A stretch of 64,000 nucleotides of DNA from Trichocoleus sp. FACHB-46 (GTDB lineage: Bacteria > Cyanobacteriota > Cyanobacteriia > FACHB-46), in NCBI RefSeq assembly GCF_014695385.1, contig NZ_JACJOD010000022.1, positions 186,001 to 250,000 of the forward strand, written 5' to 3'. The position numbers and the translations under genes are program-made. The notes beneath the pieces are model-generated. The model made no database searches, was not told the origin of the DNA, and saw only the letters and a list, made by a program, of their open reading frames with translations. Of the stretch, positions 9,371-17,472 are shown one piece after another; within the stretch, counting starts at the first letter, position 1; each line of letters opens with the position of its first letter.

Positions 9371-9760
9371 ATGGGTTGGTTACAAAGACTGTTTGGCGTT
9401 AAGAAGCCTCAAAATCCTCAGCAGGCAATTAATGCAACTCCTGCACCCCAAGCAGCGCCCCAAAGCGCACCCGCAGGACAATCCTACGCTGCCCCTTCTG
9501 CAACTGAAGCAACTCCCCCCGAGCGAGTGGGCCTGAATGGCGAGTACGACCAGAGTGGTCTAGCAAAGCGTGTCGCTCTAGCATTTGACGAAGATGACCA
9601 ATTGGATGACATTGAGACGCTGTATGTCGCTCAGACTGGCGGCACCGTCGTACTGAAGGGCAAAGTACCCAGCCAAGATATTCTCAATAGAATGGTTTCA
9701 GTCGCTAGAAACGTTAGCGGTGCGACTGGCGTAGAAACTGACCAAGTCACGATAGGCTAA
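9371..9760 (+). CDS. BON-domain protein (paralogue of the gene at 26502)
   Basis: A 129-residue protein: a short basic/amphipathic start (MGWLQRLFGVKKPQ), an Ala/Pro/Gln-rich linker, and a C-terminal BON-like domain of about 75 residues (LAKRVALAF ... TVVLKGKVPSQDILNRMV ... GVETDQVTI). BON domains often bind phospholipid or ligands. The block PPERVGLNGEYDQSGLAKRV before the domain is almost identical in the paralogue at 26502-26861. I chose ATG 9371 over the upstream ATT-region start at 9353 because GGAGC precedes it correctly. A strong terminator follows at 9829-9858. Confidence 0.82.
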   Translation: MGWLQRLFGVKKPQNPQQAINATPAPQAAPQSAPAGQSYAAPSATEATPPERVGLNGEYDQSGLAKRVALAFDEDDQLDDIETLYVAQTGGTVVLKGKVPSQDILNRMVSVARNVSGATGVETDQVTIG

Positions 9761-9828
9761 GTCATGGTAGCGTGACAAATTCAAAATTTATCCTGTACTG
9801 CTGTTTGATTTTATCTCTCCTAATTTTG

Positions 9829-9858
9829 ATCTCTACTGGAGTCAGTAGAGATTTTTTT
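9829..9858 (+). terminator. Rho-independent terminator of the BON gene
   Basis: Perfect 9-bp stem ATCTCTACT (9829-9837) and AGTAGAGAT (9844-9852) with a 6-base loop and a run of seven T. Confidence 0.9.
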
Positions 9859-9866
9859 ATGAGCCG

Positions 9867-10820
9867 TTACTCCTCAACAGCAACTGGTAGCGCTGAAAAT
9901 TCAGCCGTTTTAGCTACACTCCAAGTATCAATCCACTCCAGAATCGCCTGATTCACTGCTTCTGGACATTCATCGTGCAGGCAATGACCAGCGTTGTCTA
10001 CTTCGACAAACTTGAGGTTGGGGTTGTAGCTGATAAACTGCCGCGCCAAGCTATAAGGAATCATCCGGTCCTGCTTCCCCCACATCAGCAGCATGGGAAT
10101 TTGCAGGGTTGGCAGCATAGACTTGACGCTAGGGCCAAATTTGGTGCTAGTCATGGCTTTAAGGATGGCACAAAATGCTTGAGCAGAGCCTCGGTCTTGG
10201 GCAGGTCCAGTCAAAATATCTACGAGTTCATCGGTAACAGCTTCTGGGTTGGCATAAGCAATTCTGGCCCAGGGCTTTACGACTTGAGGCCGTCGCACTA
10301 CTCGAAATATGGTTTTGAGCAACAGCGGGGAGGCAAATAGACCTTCGAGAGTGGCGATCGCGGGTCGGAGAAATTGAGGAATCGCTTCTTCGCGGGCAGA
10401 AGGATCGGGCAAGCTGAGCATGGCAATCCCCGCGACCATATCCGGGTGAGCTGCTGCCGCCGCCATACAGATCAGCGAGCCAATGGAGTTACCCACTAAC
10501 ACCACAGGCTGACGAATAAAGGTTTTCCAGAAGTCATAAACTTGCTCGACCCAAAAAGCTGCGTTGTAGTTAGCCACTGCTTTCTCAGAAGCTCCAAACC
10601 CCAACATATCGAGTGCATAAACGGTGTGGGATTGGCTTAGCGCTTCTAGATTCTGCCGCCAGTGCCCAATCGATGCGCCAAACCCATGCAGCAAAATTAT
10701 GGGCGTATTGCTAGTGGCTCCCTGTGCCGCTCGCATGTAGGTGTAGCGAGTTTGCCACCCCCGCCAAACCCAATCTCGCTGATTACCAACCCGCTGATGC
10801 CAAGGCAAAGAAGTGACCAC
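9867..10820 (-). CDS. Alpha/beta-fold hydrolase
   Basis: A 317-residue serine hydrolase. The oxyanion-hole segment is LLHGFGAS (about 44-50), the nucleophile is S112 in the elbow VGNSIGSL, the acid is the Asp of MWGKQDRMIP, and the base is the His of NAGHCLHDECPE. No signal peptide is present. Related cyanobacterial and plastid enzymes (Slr1916/CLD1-like) act on chlorophyll or prenyl esters, but the sequence does not prove that substrate here. It is transcribed alone, convergent with the BON gene. Confidence 0.88.
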   Translation of the reverse strand: MVTSLPWHQRVGNQRDWVWRGWQTRYTYMRAAQGATSNTPIILLHGFGASIGHWRQNLEALSQSHTVYALDMLGFGASEKAVANYNAAFWVEQVYDFWKTFIRQPVVLVGNSIGSLICMAAAAAHPDMVAGIAMLSLPDPSAREEAIPQFLRPAIATLEGLFASPLLLKTIFRVVRRPQVVKPWARIAYANPEAVTDELVDILTGPAQDRGSAQAFCAILKAMTSTKFGPSVKSMLPTLQIPMLLMWGKQDRMIPYSLARQFISYNPNLKFVEVDNAGHCLHDECPEAVNQAILEWIDTWSVAKTAEFSALPVAVEE

Positions 10821-11169
10821 GCTGACCTCAAAAGTTGCTCCTAAAGCCTATGCTAAGCCAAAAGTTCTGGTGCTTGGCTCTAAGTAAGGATTGTGAAGGG
10901 AGCAGGAGAAGCGATCGCTATACAAACCTGTTAAAGAACTACGTGCATGCAGAAGAATTTATTGCAATTGAATACAGATTCAGTTTCTGCTGCTGGGCAA
11001 TTAAGATGCTATGTCAGCTGTGATGCTAGCAGGGCTTTGGTTGACTTGCATTGGATATCACGCCTTATACTTTTCTGCAAATTTGATTTCCAGGCTTTTT
11101 TCAAAAAAAGCTTTGCAGAGCAGTTTATCTGTAATAAATTTGAAAGCAAGGTTTTGGTACAAATGTATC
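10821..11169. other. Intergenic region upstream of the S24 protein operon
   Basis: Short overlapping frames exist but none has a believable protein. The right end contains an SOS-box-like sequence (11156-11169, listed separately). Otherwise nothing is recognised. Confidence 0.4.
11156..11169. promoter_or_regulatory. Candidate LexA (SOS) box
   Basis: GGTACAAATGTATC matches the cyanobacterial LexA consensus RGTACNNNDGTWCB at all but one position (consensus recalled from Anabaena work). It stands directly before ATG 11170 and 246 bases before a LexA/UmuD-like gene. Its place right at a start codon is unusual for an operator, so this is tentative. Confidence 0.3.
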
Positions 11170-11355
11170 ATGAAAAGCAATCGTAAACGACGCAGAGAAG
11201 CGATTTCTAATACTGGACTCAGCGTTATGTTCTCTGAAAAAGCCCTTATTGCACTGTTGTCTGTGGTTCTGACTCTCGGTGTTGCTCACTTACAAGTTAG
11301 AAGCTCGGTTAGTCAACAAGCTCCGATGAGAGTCTTGCAAGATAAACAAAGTTAG
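11170..11355 (+). CDS. Small single-span membrane protein, unknown
   Basis: A 61-residue ORF with a basic N-terminus (MKSNRKRRREAIS) and one hydrophobic helix (ALIALLSVVLTLGVAHLQV), suggesting an inner-membrane anchor with the basic side in the cytoplasm. The frame is open further upstream to 11011, but that part looks non-coding. There is no good Shine-Dalgarno before ATG 11170. It precedes the S24 gene by 59 bases on the same strand. Confidence 0.5.
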   Translation: MKSNRKRRREAISNTGLSVMFSEKALIALLSVVLTLGVAHLQVRSSVSQQAPMRVLQDKQS

Positions 11356-11414
11356 TTGATTGATCTAAGGGAAATTCAAGAAGTTGCAAAAATTTGTACA
11401 GAGGATGATTACTT

Positions 11415-12014
11415 ATGCCAAGCGGCGGTTCTCGAAAAGGATCAGGTCGAAAATATAAATTTGGAGAACCATCTGCGGATATTGGTGTTCCTAGATCAAT
11501 TAGTAATGATTTAGCCGTAGCAATAGAGTACTTGTGGGAACAGGGAATACGAGGGCAAGAACTAGTCCAGGTCTTACGTTCAGCGAAGTTACACCGGATT
11601 AGAAAGTACGATTATTCGGTGTCAGCGGGTGCGAACAGTACATCCAGCGTCGGAGGGGATTCAATGAACACCGATTATGAGGAAATTGACCTCTATGACG
11701 CACTGATCGAAGAACCGAGCAAAACCATCATATTGCCCGTGATAGGCGACTCAATGATAGGTATTGGTATTTATCCAGGTGACTGGTTGATTGTTGAACA
11801 AATTAACCCTCTATATCAGAAACCTCAAGAGGAAGACATTGTTATAGTCTCCATTGATGATGAAACCTTAGTTAAACGCTATAGAAGGGAAAAGGGAGAG
11901 GTAGTTCTGGTATCAGAGAACGAGAACCACAAACCTATCAGGCGTACTGAAGGTTCGATTTACATCTCAGGAATTGTGAAAACAGCTATTCGTCGTAACT
12001 TGTCAAAACTGTAA
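11415..12014 (+). CDS. S24-family (LexA/UmuD-like) peptidase-fold regulator
   Basis: A 199-residue protein. The C-terminal half has the S24 fold with the Ser/Lys dyad: S113 in VIGDSMIG and K154 in ETLVKRY. An Ala-Gly pair at 71-72 is a candidate self-cleavage site, 41 residues before S113; LexA and UmuD use about 35. The N-terminus (GGSRKGSGRKYKFGEP then VPRSI) is a GxGRK/VP-type segment seen in several cyanobacterial DNA-binding proteins, not the winged helix of LexA. It is therefore either a UmuD-like protein or a LexA-like repressor with another DNA-binding head. Start ATG 11415, with GAGG 11 bases upstream. No umuC gene is adjacent. Confidence 0.82.
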   Translation: MPSGGSRKGSGRKYKFGEPSADIGVPRSISNDLAVAIEYLWEQGIRGQELVQVLRSAKLHRIRKYDYSVSAGANSTSSVGGDSMNTDYEEIDLYDALIEEPSKTIILPVIGDSMIGIGIYPGDWLIVEQINPLYQKPQEEDIVIVSIDDETLVKRYRREKGEVVLVSENENHKPIRRTEGSIYISGIVKTAIRRNLSKL

Positions 12015-12096
12015 CTTCAGCCCGATCACACAATGAAGCAATTCGGGATTAGATAGTAGATCTGGTGTTGAATTAATAAGCTAGTTGGCTAAGACA

Positions 12097-12951
12097 ATGC
12101 CCACGCTTGTTCACATCACAGACGAAAAAAATAGTGCCCGAATCAAAGAGTCTGGCATTGCGCTAGGAAAATATCGTAGCGTCATCTACTTCATGCCTGT
12201 TGTACAGGATCACTTTATATCGCATCAGTGGTTACGGGAACTTCGGCGTAGGGGTGCACGGGTATTGGTTGGTGTTTACTTTCGCTTGCCATCAGATGAG
12301 CTTGTTTGGGCAGGGAAGTACAGCTCAAAACACCAACGTCTACCCTTAGGGCAAGCCATCCGTGACTTTTCTGCACTTGCAGATCCATTGGGTTATGAGA
12401 TGTTCATCGAGAGAAAGATCGATGCGGCAGAAATCACCAAGATTCGTCATTTACCTCAAAAAATTGGTTGGCGTTATCAGCCCCACGCTCATAGAAAGCC
12501 ACCATGCGGATGTCCAGCATGTCTGGATTACGGCTCCTACGGGTCAAGAAAGATTCGTGAGAAATATGATTCTCCGTCTATTCCAGTTCCCTACGAAACA
12601 CTTAAGGCCAGGATTGCAGAGTCTAGTCAGATAGATGTTTTGTTGGACTGCTTATGGGCGCTGTGCAATAAGCGCCGAACTGCCGACCCTTCCTTTCTTG
12701 AGCATCTTCTGACTATTGAGGACGCCGAACTTCAGGAAGTGCTGGCTCGCACGCTTGCACATTTTAGACACGAAAAGACGAAACGCATGTTGCTGGAGCT
12801 GTGTAAGCATGAGTCTGCTGAAGTCAAGACAGCTGCCACAGAGAGTCTTGTTCAACTCTATCGCCAGGACGCGATCGCCGTGCTAGGCCCATTAGTGGAT
12901 GATCCAGCAATTTCAATAGCACTGGCTGACAGTTCGCTTGAATTCTTGTAA
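12097..12951 (+). CDS. HEAT-repeat protein with possible ADP-ribosyltransferase-like N-terminus
   Basis: From ATG 12097 the product has 284 residues. The C-terminal 110 residues look like HEAT-type helical repeats (LEHLLTIEDAELQEVLARTL, then TKRMLLELCKHESAEVKTAA). The N-terminal part begins LVHITDEKNSARIKESGI, a start that resembles ADP-ribosyltransferase folds such as DarT and KptA (His on the first strand, then a helix ending in SGI). Y31, E101 and E105 are candidates for the rest of an H-Y-E type site. A CxCxxC cluster (C137, C139, C142) preceded by His residues suggests a zinc knuckle. The enzyme assignment is a hypothesis. It follows the S24 gene by 82 bases; the upstream TTG at 12085 is a less likely start. 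Confidence 0.6.
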   Translation: MPTLVHITDEKNSARIKESGIALGKYRSVIYFMPVVQDHFISHQWLRELRRRGARVLVGVYFRLPSDELVWAGKYSSKHQRLPLGQAIRDFSALADPLGYEMFIERKIDAAEITKIRHLPQKIGWRYQPHAHRKPPCGCPACLDYGSYGSRKIREKYDSPSIPVPYETLKARIAESSQIDVLLDCLWALCNKRRTADPSFLEHLLTIEDAELQEVLARTLAHFRHEKTKRMLLELCKHESAEVKTAATESLVQLYRQDAIAVLGPLVDDPAISIALADSSLEFL

Positions 12952-13194
12952 GGGGTGATTGGCAATCCTAGTTGATTCGCACTAATTCGCGATCGCCTCT
13001 CCGCAAACCTGAGTAAACCCATTAGGTGCTGCTTTCGCAAGCTCAAGGCAGACCCGTGACTTTACGTAAGCGTTTGTTAAGTTTTGTGAAATTTAGTGTT
13101 ATTCTCTTAACAGATTGCTGAAGCTTCAGCGTGGAAACGCTCTGGAGTGCATCTCTTTGTCAGTTGTAAATCTCATCAAGGTTAGGCCCGTACT

Positions 13195-14154
13195 ATGCCG
13201 ATTACGATTGACTCAGCTCGCGGAATTTTTCCTCAAACTCTATTTGCTGATGCAGTACCAGCTACGATCGCTAGATTCAAACAACTCAACGCCGAAGACC
13301 AACTAGCATGGACTTGGTTCGCTTATCTTGAAATGGGCCAGACCATTACCGTTGCCGCTCCTGGCGCTGCCAGCATGCAGTTTGCAGAAGCGACTCTAGA
13401 GCAAATTCGAAAAATGACTTTTGCTGAGCAAACGCAAGTCATGTGTGACTTGGCAAACCATGCCGACACCCCAATTTGTCGCACCTATGCTGCTTGGTCT
13501 GCAAACATCAAGCTAGGATTTTGGTACAAGCTTGGGCAATGGATGGATGAAGGAATTGTGGCTCCCATTCCAGCAGGCTATCAACTTTCCGCCAACGCCT
13601 CAGCAGTACTGCAAGCGGTTAGAGAATTAGATCAGGGCCAACAAATTACAGTCCTACGCAATTCTGTAGTTGATATGGGGTTTGACCCAGGTAAGTTGGG
13701 TGACTACACCAAAGTTACTGAACCTGTTGTTACTCCCAAAGACATCTCACAGCGCACTCAAGTCACTATTGAAGGGATTGATAACCCGACGGTGCTGAGC
13801 TACATGAACAATTTGAATGCCAACGACTTTGGCGCTTTGATTGAGTTGTTCGCACCCGATGGTGCCCTTCAGCCTCCTTTTCAGAGACCCATCGTTGGCA
13901 GAGATGGCATCCTGCAATTCTTCAACGAAGAATGTCAAAATCTGAATCTGATTCCAGAGCGAGGCGTTTCTGAACCCGCAGAAGACGGTTACACCCAAGT
14001 AAAAGTCACTGGCAAAGTCCAAACTCCTTGGTTTGGTGCCGCTGTGGGCATGAATATGGCTTGGCGATTCTTGATCAATCCCAAAGGCAAGATTTTCTTT
14101 GTCGCAATTGATTTGTTGGCTTCTCCTAAAGAATTGCTGAACTTGATTCGTTAG
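13195..14154 (+). CDS. ocp: Orange carotenoid protein
   Basis: The blue-light-activated quencher that dissipates phycobilisome excitation. The 319-residue product has the all-helical carotenoid-binding N-terminal domain (about 1-165), a linker, and the NTF2-like C-terminal domain (about 195-315). Key residues are present: R27; Y44 and W110 near the carotenoid; R155, which forms the interdomain salt bridge to E246; and Y203 and W290, which hydrogen-bond the keto group (Y201 and W288 in Synechocystis, shifted by a two-residue longer linker). It looks like a full-length OCP1-type protein, consistent with the neighbouring frp. Start ATG 13195. Confidence 0.97.
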   Translation: MPITIDSARGIFPQTLFADAVPATIARFKQLNAEDQLAWTWFAYLEMGQTITVAAPGAASMQFAEATLEQIRKMTFAEQTQVMCDLANHADTPICRTYAAWSANIKLGFWYKLGQWMDEGIVAPIPAGYQLSANASAVLQAVRELDQGQQITVLRNSVVDMGFDPGKLGDYTKVTEPVVTPKDISQRTQVTIEGIDNPTVLSYMNNLNANDFGALIELFAPDGALQPPFQRPIVGRDGILQFFNEECQNLNLIPERGVSEPAEDGYTQVKVTGKVQTPWFGAAVGMNMAWRFLINPKGKIFFVAIDLLASPKELLNLIR

Positions 14155-14189
14155 AGAAGTGACCCTGTAGATAAGCTCTGAACGATTGT

Positions 14190-14212
14190 GAGCGCTCTTC
14201 TAAAGGGCGCTC
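14190..14212 (+). terminator. Hairpin between ocp and frp (attenuating terminator?)
   Basis: The stem GAGCGCTCT (14190-14198) and AGGGCGCTC (14204-14212) has one G-U pair and a 5-base loop. The downstream T-tract is poor (AGCTTTGT), so it may terminate only part of the transcripts and lower frp relative to ocp. Confidence 0.5.
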
Positions 14213-14249
14213 AGCTTTGTCTTGACCAGATGATATAGAAATAGTGCAA

Positions 14250-14570
14250 ATGAGTGACGTTGAGTGGTCTCAAGTAGAGAAAGAAGTAGCTCAGGAAGCT
14301 TTTGAGAGAGCCTACGAACGAGAAATTAATGCTTTGATAACAGAAGTTCGTGAGAGAGCCAGCACGATTACAGAATTGGATGATACTTGGCTGTTACATG
14401 ATTTCTTAAGTGCAAGAAGACACCAGCTCGATGGCAAGTACGACTATAAATATTCAGTGCTGATCTTTGTGTTTGCTCAGTTGGTTAAGGAGGGTTGGTT
14501 GCATCTCAAGGAGCTAGAGGGGCTGGAAAAAGATAAGCTGACCAAAATAGCAGCTCTTACCCGCATGTGA
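14250..14570 (+). CDS. frp: Fluorescence recovery protein
   Basis: FRP binds the C-terminal domain of active OCP, detaches it from the phycobilisome and speeds its return to the dark state. The 106-residue product is all-helical and carries the conserved patch DDTWLLHDFLSARRHQLDGK with W47, H50, D51 and R57, which correspond to the functional residues W50, H53, D54 and R60 of the Synechocystis protein. It lies 95 bases after ocp on the same strand. ATG 14250 is preferred; GTG 14244 would add two residues. Confidence 0.93.
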   Translation: MSDVEWSQVEKEVAQEAFERAYEREINALITEVRERASTITELDDTWLLHDFLSARRHQLDGKYDYKYSVLIFVFAQLVKEGWLHLKELEGLEKDKLTKIAALTRM

Positions 14571-14582
14571 GAAATGCCCTGC

Positions 14583-15374
14583 CTAAGAACCTACATTGAG
14601 ACAAGAGCCATCGCCCAGAAACGACAGCGGGTTACTCATATCTTCTGCAAAGCCGAGGATACCGCGATCGCGATGTTCGTAGAGCAATTCCCCCTGAGCA
14701 TCAAAGAGAAAAGTACCTCCCCGTTGCGTCATATAAGCGGCATCTGGCACATAAGTTTTCCAGTGGCTCAGCACTTCTGTCATATTTCGCAGGCGCAGGG
14801 TAGCCAGCTCGAAGGGGCGTTGAAATCCTGTACCGCCTGCCAGCTTGAAAAATGAACCTTTAAATGGTGGGAGTGGTTTAGCTTGCACCACTTCTTCGTC
14901 ATCAATCAGCTGAGGAGCTTGGCGATCGCCTCGATAACCCCGAAACACTTCGGCCAGTGTCCCAGGGCTACCAATCCCGGCGCACATCAGCATCAAGTTC
15001 ATCCAGGCATTCTGAGCCGAGGAGAGACTAGGTACCTTGAGCGAGAGACCCGAATAGAGGCCGAGTTGACGGTGCAGTTCTGCGGTCGGGTCAATCAATA
15101 AGCAGCCAGCGGGAAAACCTGTGTAGTCGCAAAATTTCTGACCAGAATCGCGATCGCCAATTCCCACGGCTCGAATTGTGATGTTCTGAGCTTGGAGCTG
15201 TTCTGCTTCTCGTTGCAGCCACCAGGCATATTCCAAACTGTCAAAGTCTCCCAGTTGCGGCCAAACCAAAACCAACTGTCGCGTGGCAGACTCACAATCG
15301 CTAAGAATTGGGGCGATCGCTCCATCGCTTACCCTTTGACGTTGAGTTTGCTTGATGATGGCGTAAGCATCCAT
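14583..15374 (-). CDS. Peroxiredoxin-like (AhpC/TSA-2 type) protein lacking the usual cysteine
   Basis: A 263-residue thioredoxin-fold protein similar to the peroxiredoxin-like AhpC-TSA_2 group. Recognisable parts are LVLVWPQLGDFDSLEYAWWL, the segment RAVGIGDRDSGQKFCDYTGF, and the C-terminal GGTFLFDAQGELLYEHRDRG. The loop that carries the peroxidatic Cys in active enzymes (after LVWPQLGDFD) has none, so a classical thiol peroxidase role is doubtful. The Cys residues in KFCDYTGFPAGC could act in another way. It is convergent with frp, whose stop lies 12 bases away. Confidence 0.75.
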   Translation of the reverse strand: MDAYAIIKQTQRQRVSDGAIAPILSDCESATRQLVLVWPQLGDFDSLEYAWWLQREAEQLQAQNITIRAVGIGDRDSGQKFCDYTGFPAGCLLIDPTAELHRQLGLYSGLSLKVPSLSSAQNAWMNLMLMCAGIGSPGTLAEVFRGYRGDRQAPQLIDDEEVVQAKPLPPFKGSFFKLAGGTGFQRPFELATLRLRNMTEVLSHWKTYVPDAAYMTQRGGTFLFDAQGELLYEHRDRGILGFAEDMSNPLSFLGDGSCLNVGS

Positions 15375-15669
15375 AAAATTGGCCTAATTCAGAGAAAAAC
15401 TAGAAAAGTATAAATGATTTAATCAGGTAGTCTAGCTGGGAGCGAGGTGAAGGACGATCGCCTATTTTGAAGCTGCAGCCATCAAGAAAGCTAATTAGGG
15501 TCATCACAGGGACTGAGCAGTCTTGCTTAGAGTTGGGGCTGATCTTCCCCTACAATACAATCAGCGAAGCGTGGGATCGCAGGTAGATCAGGGGTATAAG
15601 GATCAACGCGATCGCTAGCTTGGTAGGGAATAAAAAATTCAGTTAATTAGGTCAGATAAGGTGTCGGCT

Positions 15670-16119
15670 ATGAGCACAACAGAGACTTCCAGCGCTAGCA
15701 AGAGCAAAGCTAAGAGTGATCAACCAGCAACTTTGGAACTTGCTGACAAGAAAAAAACGGGTAGTGTGACTAAGGCTAAAACCTCAGGATTGGCGCTGCA
15801 AACCTATCATCCTAGCCCTTTGCCCAATAACCGCCCCATTGGACCCAGCACTCTAAGAGTGGCCCATGTAGGTTCTTTGCCAGGTGGCCGTCCGATTTTT
15901 GAAAGTGACCTGCAAATTGTAGAGTTTGGCGGACTCCATCAAGATCGCCCCATTTTTGCTAGCACCTTAGAGGTTGCCGACTCCGACTCTCTCCCCAATC
16001 ACCGACCGATTGCAGTTAGCAAGTTGGAAATTTCAGCGTTAGATTCCCTCCCCAACCATCGCCCCATTATGGTAAGCCAATATGAAGGAGAGGAAGACTC
16101 AATGGGTTTTATCGATTAA
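15670..16119 (+). CDS. Cyanobacterial RPI-repeat protein, unknown function
   Basis: After a Ser/Lys/Thr-rich head of about 45 residues, the protein consists of five repeats of exactly 19 residues, each with an Arg-Pro-Ile core (RPI at 58, 77, 96, 115 and 134, numbered from GTG 15661). A typical unit is SLPNHRPIAVSKLEISALD. It ends with the acidic tail EEDSMGFID. Similar proteins with NRPI or GIRPV repeats and a C-terminal MGYLD-like motif occur in other cyanobacteria, but I know of no function. There is no signal peptide or membrane span. GTG 15661 or ATG 15670 may be the start. A strong terminator follows. Confidence 0.8.
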   Translation: MSTTETSSASKSKAKSDQPATLELADKKKTGSVTKAKTSGLALQTYHPSPLPNNRPIGPSTLRVAHVGSLPGGRPIFESDLQIVEFGGLHQDRPIFASTLEVADSDSLPNHRPIAVSKLEISALDSLPNHRPIMVSQYEGEEDSMGFID

Positions 16120-16150
16120 ACTCGTGACAGCAAGTTTGTGTTCCAGACAG

Positions 16151-16191
16151 TTCCGCAGGGGTTATTGGTTGAGCCTCCTGCGGAATTTTTT
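16151..16191 (+). terminator. Rho-independent terminator of the RPI-repeat gene
   Basis: Perfect 9-bp stem TTCCGCAGG (16151-16159) and CCTGCGGAA (16177-16185) followed by TTTTTT. It also lies just before the stop of the convergent gene. Confidence 0.88.
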
Positions 16192-16197
16192 ATGGCC

Positions 16198-17466
16198 TTA
16201 ACAACCGCTCGGGCACCAGTAAGAATAGTCGTCTGTAATCTCGCCTTCTGAAACCCGCATCCCCAAGCCTCCAGCCACGAGGCGATCGCGGCCATCGTTG
16301 TAGAGCCACGCGCCCCAAACGGCAGTCATTAATTCGTCAGCAATAGTGAGTTGAGGAAACTCTAAGAGTTCTTGGTAGACATAGGGTTGCTCCGTGTACC
16401 AAGGGTCGTTGTTGTGGCTACGGTTGGCGATCGCCCCTGCTTCAACGGCAAATCCCCCTTCCCCTTGGCGGCCCAAAATTGGCTTGGCAAAGTAGTCGCT
16501 GCCCAGCGCCTCAGTGGTTAAGGAAGTTTTGGGGAAATAGTCGATCACAGTGGCAGCATCGCGATCGTCAAAGAATTCTGATCCTAAATCGTTTATCAGG
16601 GCAAAAACACTTTTGGGTTGCAGCAGAAACGCTGAAGCAAAGTTCACAATCACGACTTTGCGCTCCAGAATCAGCTGCTCTAGGGCAGGCCAGAGACGCT
16701 CTCCTGCTTCGTCGGTATCGTGAATCGCCCACTCGACCGGATACCACATAAACAAAATGTCAATGCGCTCTCCAGTGCGTTCGTAGAAGAGGCGATCGCC
16801 GTTTTGAATTCGCAGAAATTCCAACGGAAATACGGTGCTTTTACCAGAATAGTGCTGGCTCAGCCATTGCATGGTGCCGACATCTTCAGGGTTGTTGAGA
16901 GCAGTAAAAGCAACATGACAATCTGAGAGGGATTTCTTAAGATAAGCTGCGGCTCGCTTGAGGTGTTGATTTAAGCTGGCACGAAGCAAATTTTGGGCAC
17001 CGGGGACGGGGTCTTGCAAGCCAAAATGCTGGGCGACATGGCCATTGCCTTCGGTACATTCAAACCAAAAGCTGGGCGTTTGCGGATTGGTTTCGACGAC
17101 TTTTTTCAAGCTGACAGCGGGATTCCAGCACCAGTCCAGCCGCATACAAAGGGGAGGCAGTGGATCGTACTTAACCAAGCGAATAGTCTCAACTGGGAAG
17201 CCGTAGTCGAGCAATGTGTCGCCATCCAACTGCCGAATCACCGACCACATCTTCATGAATACTCGACCCACCGATTCAGAAGCTTGTCGCATCTCCTGCA
17301 CAAAACTGGGTGAAACTTGGTGGCAGTGGTAGAGCGCGTAAGGCACTTGTTCACTAGCGATCGGCAAACCGGTTTCGCCGTCAATTGGGCACAGGTTATA
17401 CCAGTTGAGCCGCATCGACTTAAACAAGTAATCGCGTTCTGGACTGTCGAAAATCTTGCTATTCAT
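16198..17466 (-). CDS. Glutathionylspermidine synthase-family ATP-grasp protein (YgiC-like)
   Basis: A 422-residue ATP-grasp protein of the GSP_synth family. Recognisable parts are RLDWCWNPAVSL, the segment MWYPVEWAIHD, and the nucleotide-binding region AKPILGRQGEGGF, followed by YVYQELLEFP and the AWLYND/GLGMRVSEG end. It lacks the amidase half of E. coli Gss and so matches the shorter YgiC/YjfC group, whose substrate is not established. It lies 6 bases downstream of a Ser/Gly-rich lipoprotein gene on the same strand; E. coli ygiB-ygiC has the same arrangement. Confidence 0.88.
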   Translation of the reverse strand: MNSKIFDSPERDYLFKSMRLNWYNLCPIDGETGLPIASEQVPYALYHCHQVSPSFVQEMRQASESVGRVFMKMWSVIRQLDGDTLLDYGFPVETIRLVKYDPLPPLCMRLDWCWNPAVSLKKVVETNPQTPSFWFECTEGNGHVAQHFGLQDPVPGAQNLLRASLNQHLKRAAAYLKKSLSDCHVAFTALNNPEDVGTMQWLSQHYSGKSTVFPLEFLRIQNGDRLFYERTGERIDILFMWYPVEWAIHDTDEAGERLWPALEQLILERKVVIVNFASAFLLQPKSVFALINDLGSEFFDDRDAATVIDYFPKTSLTTEALGSDYFAKPILGRQGEGGFAVEAGAIANRSHNNDPWYTEQPYVYQELLEFPQLTIADELMTAVWGAWLYNDGRDRLVAGGLGMRVSEGEITDDYSYWCPSGC

Positions 17467-17472
17467 GGCTGC

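Noticed and set aside
10835-11186. Overlapping small ORFs before the S24 gene
   Set aside because: Their translations are unlike proteins; only the frame from 11170 has a basic head and a clean membrane helix.
13080-13130. A sigma-70 promoter for ocp
   Set aside because: TTGTTA and TTATTC-like hexamers exist but spacing and match are too weak to claim.
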